Assembly: GCA_021397835.1 (NCBI GenBank)
Contig: JAJFZO010000034.1
Span: 870,501 to 934,500, forward strand
Length of the DNA: 64,000 nucleotides
Direction: 5' to 3'
Source: Moringa oleifera
Lineage: Eukaryota > Streptophyta > Magnoliopsida > Brassicales > Moringaceae
The notes beneath the pieces are model-generated. The model saw only the letters and a list, made by a program, of their open reading frames with translations. It had not been told where the DNA came from and did no database searches. Positions within the stretch are counted from its first letter, which is position 1; every line of letters begins with the position of its first letter. Made by a program: the position numbers and the translations under genes. Below, piece after piece: positions 21,940-33,075 of this stretch.

Positions 21940-24158
21940 TGGGCAATGCTGGTGAATTTACCAATTTTCGGGTACTCAACTTTCTGGAATCTAGAGGGCC
22001 TGAAAGGATCCTAAGAGAGATACTGCTTCAGTTTCAAAGTCTGAATGCAAGGTTGGTCTGTTTCATTACTGATATCCACTTCTGCTGTATTTTTAGGGAT
22101 TCTAGTAGCAACACTATATCTTACATCATTGTCTCGGGGTGCTGCAGGTTTATGAGCAGTTGGCTCAGAGTGCTGCTTGCTGTCAAACAAGAGAGAGAGT
22201 TATTGACTTCCTGGGGAAGTGCAAGATGTATAACCTAGCAAAAACTGAGGTGCTTAACTTCATCAACATTGGGCCATCTTCTGTTGTTGAAATTAATCCG
22301 GTAAATTAATTAGTACCTTTTCATTATTTGGTTATGTCTTCTTGCCATGCCAATTATCATCTCGTCTTATTCATTCTTGGTGGCTGGTGCTGTTTAATGT
22401 TGCTAGTTGTACGTTTTAGACCTTAGTTGCCTGGACTAGAGATATTTGTTTACTGCTCCTGGTATTTGTTTTTACAATATTTGCTTAATAATTGTAATGA
22501 ATTTCCGGTGAAAATTTTCATAGAAAATGGAAGACTCTATTATATTGATGATACTCTTTTTTGCTTGAATATTAGCAGTTTGATTAGGTTCGTTAGAGCC
22601 AATGAATTATGCCAGGTCACAATGAGCTAGACTGCTAATAATGCCTACTGGCTTATGGAAGAAATAGTTGTCTTGCACTACATTACAATTTCTTGTTGAC
22701 TTGTTATAAAAGGTCAGTTGAGGTTTCTTTTGTTGGAGATCTATATAGATTTCTTAAAGTGATGATCATTGGGTAGGATATAGATGTTCAATGCTTGTTG
22801 TTGCCAAGCAAAGCTGTCTTGTTGTAGTTGCTGAACTGGACGTCCAAACAGAGTGTAACCTGAATGTGGTTAAAGATTCGCCATGGAAGCGTTTCAGCTC
22901 CCAAAAGTTTTGTTCTTCTTGTGCATCTGCAATAAATTGGATATTTGAGATAGAAACAACACATATTCTTAACATTGACAGTGATCGGATCATGAGAATG
23001 CAAGCAAGAGAAAAACCTATAGTTTGAGGAGTCTACTAGGACACTACCAAGATGTCAAGGCTTGTAATCCTGTTGAAACAGAAGCACAATCTTTTAAAAG
23101 AAGATCATTATTCTGCCTTTTTGTGCAGAAGGAAGTCTTTCTGTATGAACTTGATGCAACTCCTATGCCTTCAGGAACTTACACAATTGAATTAATGAAG
23201 TAGGTACTTTAGTTGATTTATGATGTTTCTAGTCCTTCCTTTTGAACAAGTTTCAACCGAAGTTAGATTGTGCATCGTTGTTATTTTATCTGCAGGAAAC
23301 TGTTTTAGTCCATATGTCCCTACAATCTTAATGTAAAAGGCTTCTTTCGCATTCACTGGCACTCCAGTTTCAATTTTTTCATCAGAATTCCAATTTCAAT
23401 TTTTCAGTAATATCTGTGCCACTTGTACTATGATGTGTATTATCCTCTTTTACGTACTACAAAGATTTGTCTTCTAGGTTAAGTGTAGGCCAAATGATTC
23501 GTATCAGTTTCCAACTGTTATCAGGCCTTGTTAATACGTGACCGATCTTTGTGTGAGAATTTATGCCTGAAGATGTACTTCTGGAGATACTGATTGTCTG
23601 TTTTTGGATCTGACCGATCTTTGTGTGAGAATTTATGCCTGAAGATGTACTTCTGGAGATACTGATTGTCTGTTTTTGGATCTGAGAACAAATTATCGTG
23701 CCATTTTTTTAAGATGAAATACAACAACATCCATGTAAATAGGATCAAATTACAGAATGAGCCATTTAGTTTGAAATTATGTGCATACTTCCATATCATT
23801 TGAGAATATTTTAGTGGACTATTGACTACAACTAAAATGTTATTCTCACATGTGAATGTCAAATGTTAGCTGCAATCGTCTTAGCCTTGAACAAAGCATT
23901 TTTATTCTGTCTTCTTTTTTGTCATTTTCCAGAGAAATGGATTTGTAACCATGTTTATTTCTTTTAGCAGCTGATAGAGCAGTCTAAGGCTTTTGTTTAG
24001 GAGAACAACTTGAAAACCTGCTGCTAGAGACGATAAAGGAGGTCTTTGCCTCCTCTTGCACACCAAACCGCGAAGGAATCAATGGTGATAACGAGCAAAC
24101 TGGAGATGCAGGCAAATTGACAAGGATGAAAATGGAACTGCTGATGAGTCGCAGATAG
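21940..24158 (+). pseudogene. RNA polymerase III subunit RPC9 (RPB4-like) relic with frameshifts and stops
   Basis: Three exon-like blocks with proper splice sites match RPC9 in order. Block 1 (21940-22051) reads NAGEFTNFRVLNFLESRG, then needs a one-base shift at about 21995, next to an in-register TGA, to continue DPKRDTASVSKSEC. Block 2 (22148-22300) is a clean 51-codon exon: VYEQLAQSAACCQTRERV, KCKMYNLAKTEVLNFINI, GPSSVVEINP. Block 3 (23971-24158) reads LIEQSKAF, meets a TAG at 23998-24000, and resumes in another frame as GEQLENLLLETIKEVF, ending at TAG 24156-24158. RPC9 pairs with RPC8 in the Pol III stalk. No start codon is found next to block 1. The introns are kept, so this is a decayed duplicate rather than a retrocopy. 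Assembly indels in a live gene remain possible. Confidence 0.6.
23539..23682. repeat. Tandem duplication, two copies of 72 bp
   Basis: The unit beginning TGACCGATCTTTGTGTGAGA occurs at 23539 and again at 23611 with no visible mismatch across 72 bases, ending TGTTTTTGGATC. It lies inside the last intron of the RPC9 relic. Confidence 0.9.
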
Positions 24159-25613
24159 AGACAAGTTGAGATCATTTATGCCCAACTGCTGTGCACATCA
24201 CATTGCATGAAAACGAGGGAGTTCTTGTTTGCAAACGTCACTAAGTACAGGTAATGAAGTCTGTAAACTCATATGACTTCTCTAGCTGTTAGTGTTGTTT
24301 AACTTGAAATCCATTGTTGTTTCTATGTTGTTGGAAGTTGTTGCCCACCTGGTTCCTTCTCTGTCACCAGTAGGAAGATGAAAATGATAGAATTGGCAGG
24401 GTTCACTTTTGCTTGTTACAGAGGAACCGATGCCCCCAATGTTTTCAGTAATGAAAATTCATGAGGCCCAAGTCCCAAACCAGTAGGGGAATCTTAATTT
24501 GGAAAGAGAGTGACTGACTGTCATCTGGAAACTCAACTAGGAAAAGCATAAGAGGGAGCAAAATGCCCACAGGAAAATGCCTACAGAGAATCCCAAATAG
24601 TGCTAGCTTGCAGCCTAGTGCCATCGACTTATCCATTTAGAATCAACTTACAAACTTTCATAAAAATGTAGACTTCATAAATCTTACAACATTTGGTAGA
24701 AACATAAAATGCAATAAATTTATGATTAAAGAGGAAGTAGCATGAACTGAAATGCGTGTGAGAGATTTGACAGGAGCACTCTCACAGATGTGTTGGGGTT
24801 ATAGTCTAATACTACCTAGTCCACCGGCAACCCCAACAAAACTTGTCAAATCAAACATCACTTCTATCTGTCTTTATCTCACTCTCACTCTCTGCGGTAG
24901 ATAACCAAAGCATAGGTTAAAGGTTGTGGTTTAGGTAATGGGCAAACTGACTGACTACCTTTGGGATTTGAATTCATTTTGGAGCCACACCACCCCCTGC
25001 CCTTCTTGTCAACCTGCCTCACCTAATCCAGAAATATTTTTCTTTTTTTAATAATAAAAAATGACTACTTTTATTTTTTAAAATTTGATATACATTAAAA
25101 AAGTTAGGAGGAGGGGAAGGAAGGAACAGTTGAAGAAGACATAGGAAGGGGAAATTTGTGAGGAGTCTAATTCTATGAATAACAAGGTGCTCCTTGATTG
25201 GTGTAAAAGCTATGTGGGGCCGTTTGATAAAGCAAAGGACTCTTTACTGTCCATTTCTGCCTGTTTTTCTGGCTTTAGTCTTTTTTTTTTTTAACTTTTT
25301 TTCTTTTTTTACCTTATTTTATACTATAAACAATACTGCCACATGCACTCAGAAACATGTGCGTGTTTCAGCTGTAAATGTAAAGTAAAGACAGGAAGTT
25401 AACCCACTCGTGCGGTGTGCGTGCCCGTGCGTGTGTGTACAAGCTCCGACTTTACTGTGTTAGCAGAAGCAAAAGGAGAGGAGATGCAATGCAACTTTCA
25501 ATCTTTTCAGGGATTTCTTCCCCATTCAAATGTATTTAACTCCTCTTTTTAGTATGATCTTTGTCTTTTGTCGCCTAATATTTTTTTAAAATAAATTTTA
25601 TTTAAAATTTAAA

Positions 25614-26010
25614 ATTATAATCAAATCAAAATGTTAAGAAAATAATAAATTAAATTATGATATATTAATTAATTTAAATTAAATTTTATTAAAATATTTT
25701 AAAATTTGAGATATTTGGATTAAAGATTTTGTAGAATGAATTTTGATTTGAATATTTTTAGGTATGTGAAAAAAGATATTAAGTTATTATCATAAAAAGT
25801 TTTAAAAATTTTTAAATATTAAAAATATATTATTTAAAATTTAAAAATCAAAATTTAATTTTTTTATAATAAATATAATATTGAATCAATTTTTTAAAAA
25901 TTAAAATATATTATTTATTTGAATCATTTTAAAAGTATTTCAATAATAAAATTTTTAATTATAATTTAATTTAATTTATTATTTTTTAAATATTATGGTT
26001 AAATTTAACA
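25614..26010. mobile_element. A+T-rich foldback (MITE-like) element, copy 4
   Basis: The left part carries AAAATAATAAATTAAATTA, then AAAATTTGAGATATTTGGAT, then TTAAGTTATTATCATAAAAA. The right end (about 25960-26010) carries the complement TAATTTAATTTATTATTTTT. The internal core is shared with copies 1 and 6 in the same orientation. Ends are approximate. Confidence 0.45.
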
Positions 26011-27189
26011 AACGAAAAATAGTTGAAGTTTGAAAAAAAAGTTAACTCATTTTTATATTGCATAATTTAAACTCTTAAATCTCACTTTATTCAGCAACTT
26101 CATATGTATTGCACAGACTTTTTATGCATTAATAAGCATATTTTAAAACATGTCTTTTCTATGGCATGATATGGTCGGATTAAAATCGTTTCTATCAAAA
26201 CAAAATATGATATCATCAAACATGCATTAGTTAAACTCATAAATAATGATGAGGGTATTGAAATCAAATCATGTACGAGATTTTAATAATTTAAATGCAT
26301 CTGAAAGATGCTTGTATGTTCTTATGCCTTGAAACAACAATAATGGAGATGTGGGGTCCTTGATTACCACCCTCATGAATATGCTGCAGACTAATGCAGA
26401 TATTGCTTTTCTTATTTTTCGCTATGTCTAAGGTAAAATTAATTGCTTTTATCTATCACATGGAGGGTTGGAAAATAACAAATGGGTTCAAAATATTTTG
26501 GGCAGCTAAAGAAATTAATTCAAATGACCAAAAAAAGTAGAAAAGCAAATTAAAAAAATGAATTCGATATATTTTGTTTTTCTCAAGATAATGTTATCAT
26601 CTTGATTTTGGATATCTATAACTTTTTTTTACTGTTTTAAGAAATGCATGCACATTTAAAAAATAATAAAATAATGTGTTGTGAAGTTTTAAAACATACA
26701 TCATATTTATTTGCAATATTTCAAATTTAATTAAAATTGTTATTCCATGTATTCATCTTTATATGATTAACACTCAGACATATAATTATAACCTCATAAA
26801 TTAACTTTTCAAAATCAGCATGAGTTCTAGAATTTTTGCAAATATTATCTCAAGAAACAAATCATAATGCTACCAAGTAATATTATGTGAAAAAAATAAT
26901 GTATTTTAACTTTGAAGGAACAAACATTATCCCACAAATTAAATAATTCTCAAAATTAACATCAGTTTTTATTTTTATATAATTTGAACTTGTGATTTTA
27001 TCTTTGATCATTTTGCTCAAAGGTAATCTCACGAGGATCTATATATATATATTATATGCATAAGATACCTTATACAATTATGTTTTAATATAATAATAAA
27101 ATAAATATTTTAATAAATAAACAAATATATAATTTTAATTATATTTATTTATTACTTTATACATAGAAAGTATCAACTGAATCATTTAT

Positions 27190-27600
27190 ATATCTAATGT
27201 TTCAGGTTCAATTTAAACTTTATTAAAAAATTTAAAAATTAAAAATATTTAAATTAGCGATATGATATAACAAATTTTGGTTTAAAACATTTTATGGATA
27301 TAAAAAAATATTAAACTACTGTTATAAAAAAATTTCAATATTTGTTGAACATTAAAGATATATTTTTAAAAATTATTATCATAAAAAATTTATAAATTAT
27401 AAAAATAATTTTTAAATAAAAAATTATTTAAAATTAAACAATAAATTTAAAAAAATATAAAATTTATTTGAATCATTTTTAAAGTTTTTCAACAATAAAA
27501 ATATCCTTAATTTCTTTCAACCAAGTCTAAGTTAAACATAAATTAAATTAAAAAATTAAATATATAATTAATTTAATTAATATATCAATATATAAATTAA
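27190..27600. mobile_element. A+T-rich foldback-type repeat, copy 5 (diverged)
   Basis: It shares the core pattern AAACTACTGTTATAAAAAAA near 27315 and the downstream block TTTATTTGAATCATTTTTAA near 27465, both also present in copies 4 and 6. The terminal arms are too degraded to fix the boundaries. Confidence 0.35.
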
Positions 27601-29109
27601 AAAATAAATCATTTACTTCTTTTTAAATATTTATTTTATTTTAAATTTGTTTTACCGATCAAATTCAATATATATATAATGGGTAATAACTGACCTCGGT
27701 TTAGGCAAGGAGTTGTCCTTGTAACTTCTTTTTTCACCCTTGTGGCTTTACTACAAAAAACGAATTGGTTTTACCAATATCATTCTATATGCTATAAACT
27801 ATAAGCAACAACCCACTTTTTGACAGAACCTCCAAAGCACACCCACTGTGTTGCATTCGCCGCTGCCTGCCTAAAGTTTAGCAATTTTCGATCGCCATGT
27901 GTTCGACGTAATGTCTGATTGAATCGAGTCTTAACATCTAATCAAACCTTAAATTCCATGCAAATAATCTTTCACATCAAAGCCCACGTCCCCAGGTGGG
28001 TAAATTAGAGGGATTCACCGTAGCTAATTTCGGGAAAGAGAGAAAAAAGGAAGGGACTTTGGTTGTACAGCGCCACTTTCGGAAGGGTGGGGGGGAGAGG
28101 TTTTAGAGAAATGGATGGCGAGGGTGTCGCATCTGGTAAAAGCGAAAGAGACTATATAGAGAAAGAAAAGAAAGAGAAGAAGGAAACAAACAAGGATCAG
28201 ATTGCAGAGAAGAGAACAAGCAAGTGTCCCCATCTGTTTCCCTTTCCATGCTTCCTATTCGTTTTCCAGTTCTCCTCGTAGTAAAAAGAATAATCCCTTC
28301 ACATGCCCATTGCTCCCTGCTTACCCAGCTAAACACCCAAGTAATCGCATCATAGACCCTTTTCAAAACTGTTAATCAACAAACAGAGAGAGAGAGAGAT
28401 GCTGCGTGCAAGATGGGTGCATAAACCGGAGCAATACCCAGAAGCGTAAACAGGATATAATATGGGCACGTACGTGGCTTTCGTCACATGATAATAAGCA
28501 ATTATGACACTAAGATACAATCTCTTTTAACTTGCGAGACTAACATGTCTCATTTTCAGTGTCAGTGTACAGTTTTATTATTAAAGCAACAAAGAAAGAG
28601 GAGGAAGAACAGTGTTAGTGAACTAGTGGTGACAGGCGAGGGAAAGAAGGAACAGAAGATAAAAAAGCGAATGTATCACATCTGCTTCTATAGAGAAAAG
28701 CTCATGATTATATTAATTAATTACAGACTTTTCTTTCTGATCTTGTTCATGATGAACAAACTTCTTGCATTGATGCAAGCGAGTTTAAAAAACAGCAGAG
28801 AAAGAGGAGATCATAGTTAAAAACAGAAGGAGCTAGAGCGTTCCTTCTTTGGTAATCTCACTTCCTCACCTACGAACTTACATTCCCAACGTTTCCTGTC
28901 CCTAACAGGAAATGCAAAATCATCATATAAACAAAGAGAGGAACCCAGCAATGCAGTTTGCTAAAATAGTAATAATAAGAAGAAGAGGAAGGACATTATA
29001 TAAGCAAGAAAAAAAGAAAAGCTTGAGAGAAAATATTGATGACAAGGTTAAAAAAGTCTCCTTTTCTGCGTTTTAACTACTATGTTGCTTTTCTCTGTTC
29101 TACTCGTTT

Positions 29110-29563
29110 TTAGGGTATGAAGAGCTTGTCGCCACACTTGCATCGCCATGCTTCAGGGTAGTACTCTAATGGCATGCTGAAACCGGGATGAATCGGCACG
29201 TGAACCGGTTGACAGGGAGAGCAATTACCGCACTTGGATCTGCACGTGGGTGGGGAGGAACCGGGTCCGAGTCGCTTCTGAGTGAAGATTCGGTCCCAAA
29301 CCCCCGACCCACTTCCACTCTCCCGCTCGTCCCTCTCCTGGAACCCACCACCTGCATCAACACCAGCCGACTCGCTCTGAGTTAGCACCCGAGTGAAAGT
29401 ACAGCATAAACAGCGGTCAGCAAGAACATTAATTAAGCAGGAAGTGAGTAATATGCTTACCGAGTTGGGCGAGAGTGACAACGGAGGCGGAGGCGAAGAA
29501 GAGCAAAGTGAAGAAGGCAGTGAATGTTGATAGACGGTGGTGGTTGTGGCGCACTACGCCCAT
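29110..29563 (-). CDS. EPIDERMAL PATTERNING FACTOR-like secreted peptide (EPFL)
   Basis: Two minus-strand exons, 29563-29461 and 29351-29110, encode 114 residues. Residues 1-34 are a signal peptide with hydrophobic core FFTLLFFASASVVTLA. The mature C-terminus has six cysteines (71, 75, 78, 81, 105, 107) in CRSKCGNCSPC and WRCKCG, with PVHVPIHPGF and LEYYPEAW between and the end GDKLFIP. This is the EPF/EPFL cystine-rich fold. Family peptides are apoplastic ligands of ERECTA-family kinases and TMM that control stomatal spacing, organ growth or leaf margins. I cannot fix the subtype. A basic KR at 60-61 just before LGPGSSPP is a plausible processing site. The acceptor at 29352 (GATGCAG) was chosen because it alone keeps the signal peptide and the cysteine domain in one frame. 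Confidence 0.87.
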
Positions 29564-29780
29564 AGCCAAGCTGGAGCTGCGCACGTTAGCAAACGGAGTG
29601 TTATGGCTGTTTATGCAGAGTATTAAAGAGATGGATTCAGTGAGAGAGAGAAAGAGAGAGATGATGTTCTATTATTATTGAAAGGCTTCTTTCCTTTTTT
29701 TTTTTTTTTTACGATAAAATATTTTTTATTCATTTGCGTGCGAGGAGAGTCTTAAGTCAAAGAGACATACACAAAAGATC

Positions 29781-29812
<32 letters not shown>
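29781..29812. repeat. (GA)n microsatellite near the EPF-like gene
   Basis: An almost perfect AG tract with one ATAG interruption lies about 220-250 bp upstream of the EPF-like start codon. On the coding strand it reads as a CT tract. Confidence 0.8.
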
Positions 29813-30039
29813 GTTTTGTTTTATTGTTTGGGCAAAGGAAGATGGTGGGTCAACTAGGCCCCTGAATGATTGCCTTCCACTGTAATATAGACTTCATCAT
29901 CTCCCAAATTTACAATATTGACATTATAATATTACTATTTAAAAAAATATCATCTTCCTAATAAAATAAATAAATGGTTATAGTTATTTAATATTTTCAG
30001 TTTTCTTTTTTTTTCTTTGATCAAACGCCACTTTTTAAA

Positions 30040-30405
30040 AATATATTCAAATAAATCTTAATTTTGATTTTATTTAAATTGCAGATTGATTCAATTTTTT
30101 TTAAAAAATTAATAGTATTTTTATTGTGAAATATTTAAAGACTTGTTTTATTTTAATTTTATTTTTAAATTTAAATAATTTTTTTATTAATGAGCTGTTT
30201 TATGATTTTTTAAAAATTTAATAATATGGTTTTTAAAAATATATTTTCAATATAATTTTTTTTAAATGGTAGCTTAAATACTCCATTTATATAAAAAATT
30301 CAAGTCAAATTTTGTAAAAAAATATCAAAATATCATTAGATTTTCAATTTTTTGATAAAATTTAATTTAATATAATTAAATTGATAGATCAATTTAATAA
30401 CAAAA
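30040..30405. mobile_element. A+T-rich foldback-type repeat, copy 7 (reverse orientation)
   Basis: The right arm is clearest. TTTAAATGGTAGCTTAAATA near 30263 corresponds to the shared core on the opposite strand, followed by ATTCAAGTCAAATTTTG and the end TTGATAGATCAATTTAATAAC near 30385-30404. The left arm is diverged. Confidence 0.35.
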
Positions 30406-31118
30406 GTAAAACTGAATATTTTAAATAATTATTATCCAAAATAAATTTATTTCTCATTTTAATTAATTTTTCACTATTATTACAAAATTGAACAAGTCGA
30501 ACAAATAAGATTTATTTCAAATTACAATTCTAGAATAGTAGTATAAATCACATTTACAGTTTTGTTATGAGATAACGCAAAAATAAAATTGAAGGATTAA
30601 AATATTTTATTTATCTGCTACACTTTTTAAAAGATTAAAACAAGTGACAATTTAATAAGATTAATAGTAAAATTTTTAACAAAAATAATTAAAAAAATTT
30701 TAAAATTTTTTACATTAATATTATAAAAGGATTAAAATACTCAGTAAAAAAAACTTTATGAAAAATCAAAATGGTAATTATATTAGCTTTGTTAATAATC
30801 ATGACATTGAAATCAATTTAATGCAATTAATATATCTTATTAATTATAAGCTCTCATTAATTTGCTTGTTATTTCATTGAAAACAATTAAATGCAAATTA
30901 ATGTACTTTATTAGTTATAAGCTGTCAGTGATTTAGTTGTCATGCTTAATAAGATTTGCTTTTTATTCATTTTGCAAGCCATAAGAACAGCTTTATTGGA
31001 TATGATTGCATATAGTAAGGTCAGTCCATTTAATTTGATTCCAGGAGCAATAAATTGTTTTTTAAAAATAATATAGAAATAATCTCCCTCTCTCTCTTAC
31101 TCGCACACACAGCCACAC

Positions 31119-31137
31119 ATATATATATATATATATA
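31119..31137. repeat. (AT)n microsatellite
   Basis: A short AT dinucleotide tract followed by AAATAAATAAATAAA. Intergenic. Confidence 0.8.
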
Positions 31138-32722
31138 AATAAATAAATAAAAGTAGAAGAATGTTGAAGTAGAAGCGAGGCTGAAAGAGTAAAAATGCCA
31201 AAAGGGGAGGGTGTTGAGGTAGAAGGAAGCAGCACACGTGTGGATGCGTACGTGTGGTGAGAATGCGGGTGCTGTCTCGTACTGGACCAACATATGAGTC
31301 AAGCCTAACCCACCCCCAACCCAATCCAACCTAGCATGGCATCGCCATTATTGAACCTTCTCTCTCTCTCTCTCCCTCTTTCTAACATGGTGAGCATCAG
31401 AGAATTCAGTGGTACTCTGGCTTAATAAATTGGGTGAAGGGACGCTGTGACGCACAGGCCCACACTCGGCTCGACAAATCACTGATCACACCCAACCACA
31501 CCGAAAACTTTCCTAATCTATATTTTTCTCTTTGACATTTAGTCAAACACATGTACTGCTATTCTTTGTGGTAAAAAATTTCAATGCCCAAGCCCACAGG
31601 TGCATTTAATGAAACCCCTTCCCACCCATGATTTCTCTCTGATTGGCAGCCTTCGCCAACCAGTTGGCTTTCCGTAATTTCTGGCTCTGTGAACCATGAA
31701 AGTGTGTTTCAGGTCTAGCTTCAGGTCCTTGTGAATGGAACCGTCTCCGCCAGGGCTCTAATAAGTCATAAAATTCAAATGGTTTAGGTATCACACATAG
31801 CTGTATAATTATGACCAAGTTTGGATTCGGATCTCCATACCATAAGAGACAATCAAACTTCGGAACAAAACAGAGGAAACCCAGAAACCCACGTGGATGA
31901 AAGCAGTGGATTAACTTGTACAGAGAGGAGAACTCGAGCGAGAAGGGATGTGGAGTAAGCGGAAGAAAGTGGGCCTTTGTTGGAAGAATGGGTGGAATGG
32001 AAGGAAGGGCCGAACAGTGATGGCTTGCAAGGACGAGGGCCTGCTCGTGGTTGGAATAATGGCCCCACCGCAGTCAGGAAGCAACCATTGCTTGTAGGCT
32101 TTGGCATGGGAACTGGGAAAGGACACCTCACCGCCTTGGGTCCCTTTGTTTCCCTTTATAAGCATAAAACTCTTTTAAGCTCTTTCTTTCTTTCGTTTTC
32201 TTCTCTTTTCTTTTCTGTCATCAGTTTTCCTTGTGATTTGGGCCTTAAGAAAATGGAGGAGCCCACCTCTGATTATTTTCTTTTGTTGTTATTACCCCTT
32301 TCTCTTGAAAAAGAATAATCGATTTTAGGTCATAATACAGAAATATTTCAAACTCTCTTTTTCTTTTTCCTTCTCATCACTCTTATTATTATTATTATTA
32401 TTTTTTTTCTGTATTGGATTTGAATTTGGAGGGTAAAAAAGTAAATATGGGAGGAAGATGAGGGCAAAATGGACAAATAGGCAGGCTTAATCTTTCATGT
32501 TGGAATGTGATTAATGAACCTTTATCACTGGATTGTGCATTAATCTTCGTGCTATAAGGACACATAACCAGAGTGTCTGCTCGTAGCACTACATTAATCT
32601 GCAAAGCAAAATCCAAACGTGCACACACGCGCGCATTCAAACATTAATAAAGATATCTTGTGAACGAAGGGCACGACCGTAATTTTATCCATAATTAAGT
32701 CCATTAACGACAATTATTAGCC

Positions 32723-32731
32723 TATAATAAA
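32723..32731 (+). promoter_or_regulatory. Candidate TATA box of the PEAPOD gene
   Basis: TATAATAAA lies 353 bp upstream of the ATG at 33076, with GACGTGGCA (an ACGT core) about 17 bp downstream. A leader of about 320 bases with a CT tract would follow. Other start sites within the CT-rich segment are equally possible. Confidence 0.35.
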
Positions 32732-32882
32732 CCCAGACAACCCTCTGACGTGGCAGCCTAGGGTGCACCGCAGCTCCTAAAGAAAAAAAAAAAATTTGGC
32801 CCCAAACTCTCAAGTCTCAACCCGCTCAGAGCTCACGCAGGACGCAGCGGCCACTGTCCCTCTCCCTCTTTCTCTCTCCCTC

Positions 32883-32909
32883 CTCTCTCTCTCTCTCTCT
32901 CTCTCTCTC
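32883..32909. repeat. (CT)n microsatellite in the PEAPOD leader
   Basis: About 13 CT units, some 165 bp before the PEAPOD start codon, in a pyrimidine-rich leader. Confidence 0.8.
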
Positions 32910-33075
32910 CGACGCATAAGGCATAAGCAAGCTGGTACTCACTTAATCGCTGCTCTCCATTTTCTCCTACAGAATCTGACCTCGGAATCTGTCAATAATT
33001 GCGAGAAAGTGGAAATCAGTGCCATTGTTCGGGGCGTACAGCTCCGGCGAGGGTGCAGCCGGAATCTGACGCAAG

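Larger units (their letters stand above)
24159..29109. other. Long intergenic region with foldback repeats
   Basis: No gene is supported over 4.9 kb. 24300-25560 has moderate composition without a coherent open frame. 25570-27660 is extremely A+T-rich and includes two foldback-type repeats. 27700-29100 is more balanced and purine-rich. It lies downstream of the minus-strand EPF-like gene and may include its 3' UTR near 29,000-29,109. Confidence 0.55.
29564..33075. other. Divergent intergenic region (EPF-like / PEAPOD)
   Basis: The EPF-like promoter side (29564-29830) contains GA-rich tracts. 29930-30800 is A+T-rich and includes foldback copy 7. 31080-32800 has balanced composition, several microsatellites and no supported gene. 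The last 350 bp hold the PEAPOD promoter and leader. Confidence 0.5.

Noticed and set aside
31030..32165. Minus-strand open frames of 70-99 codons upstream of PEAPOD
   Set aside because: They have low-complexity or Pro/Ser/Phe-rich translation, no recognisable domain and no exon structure.
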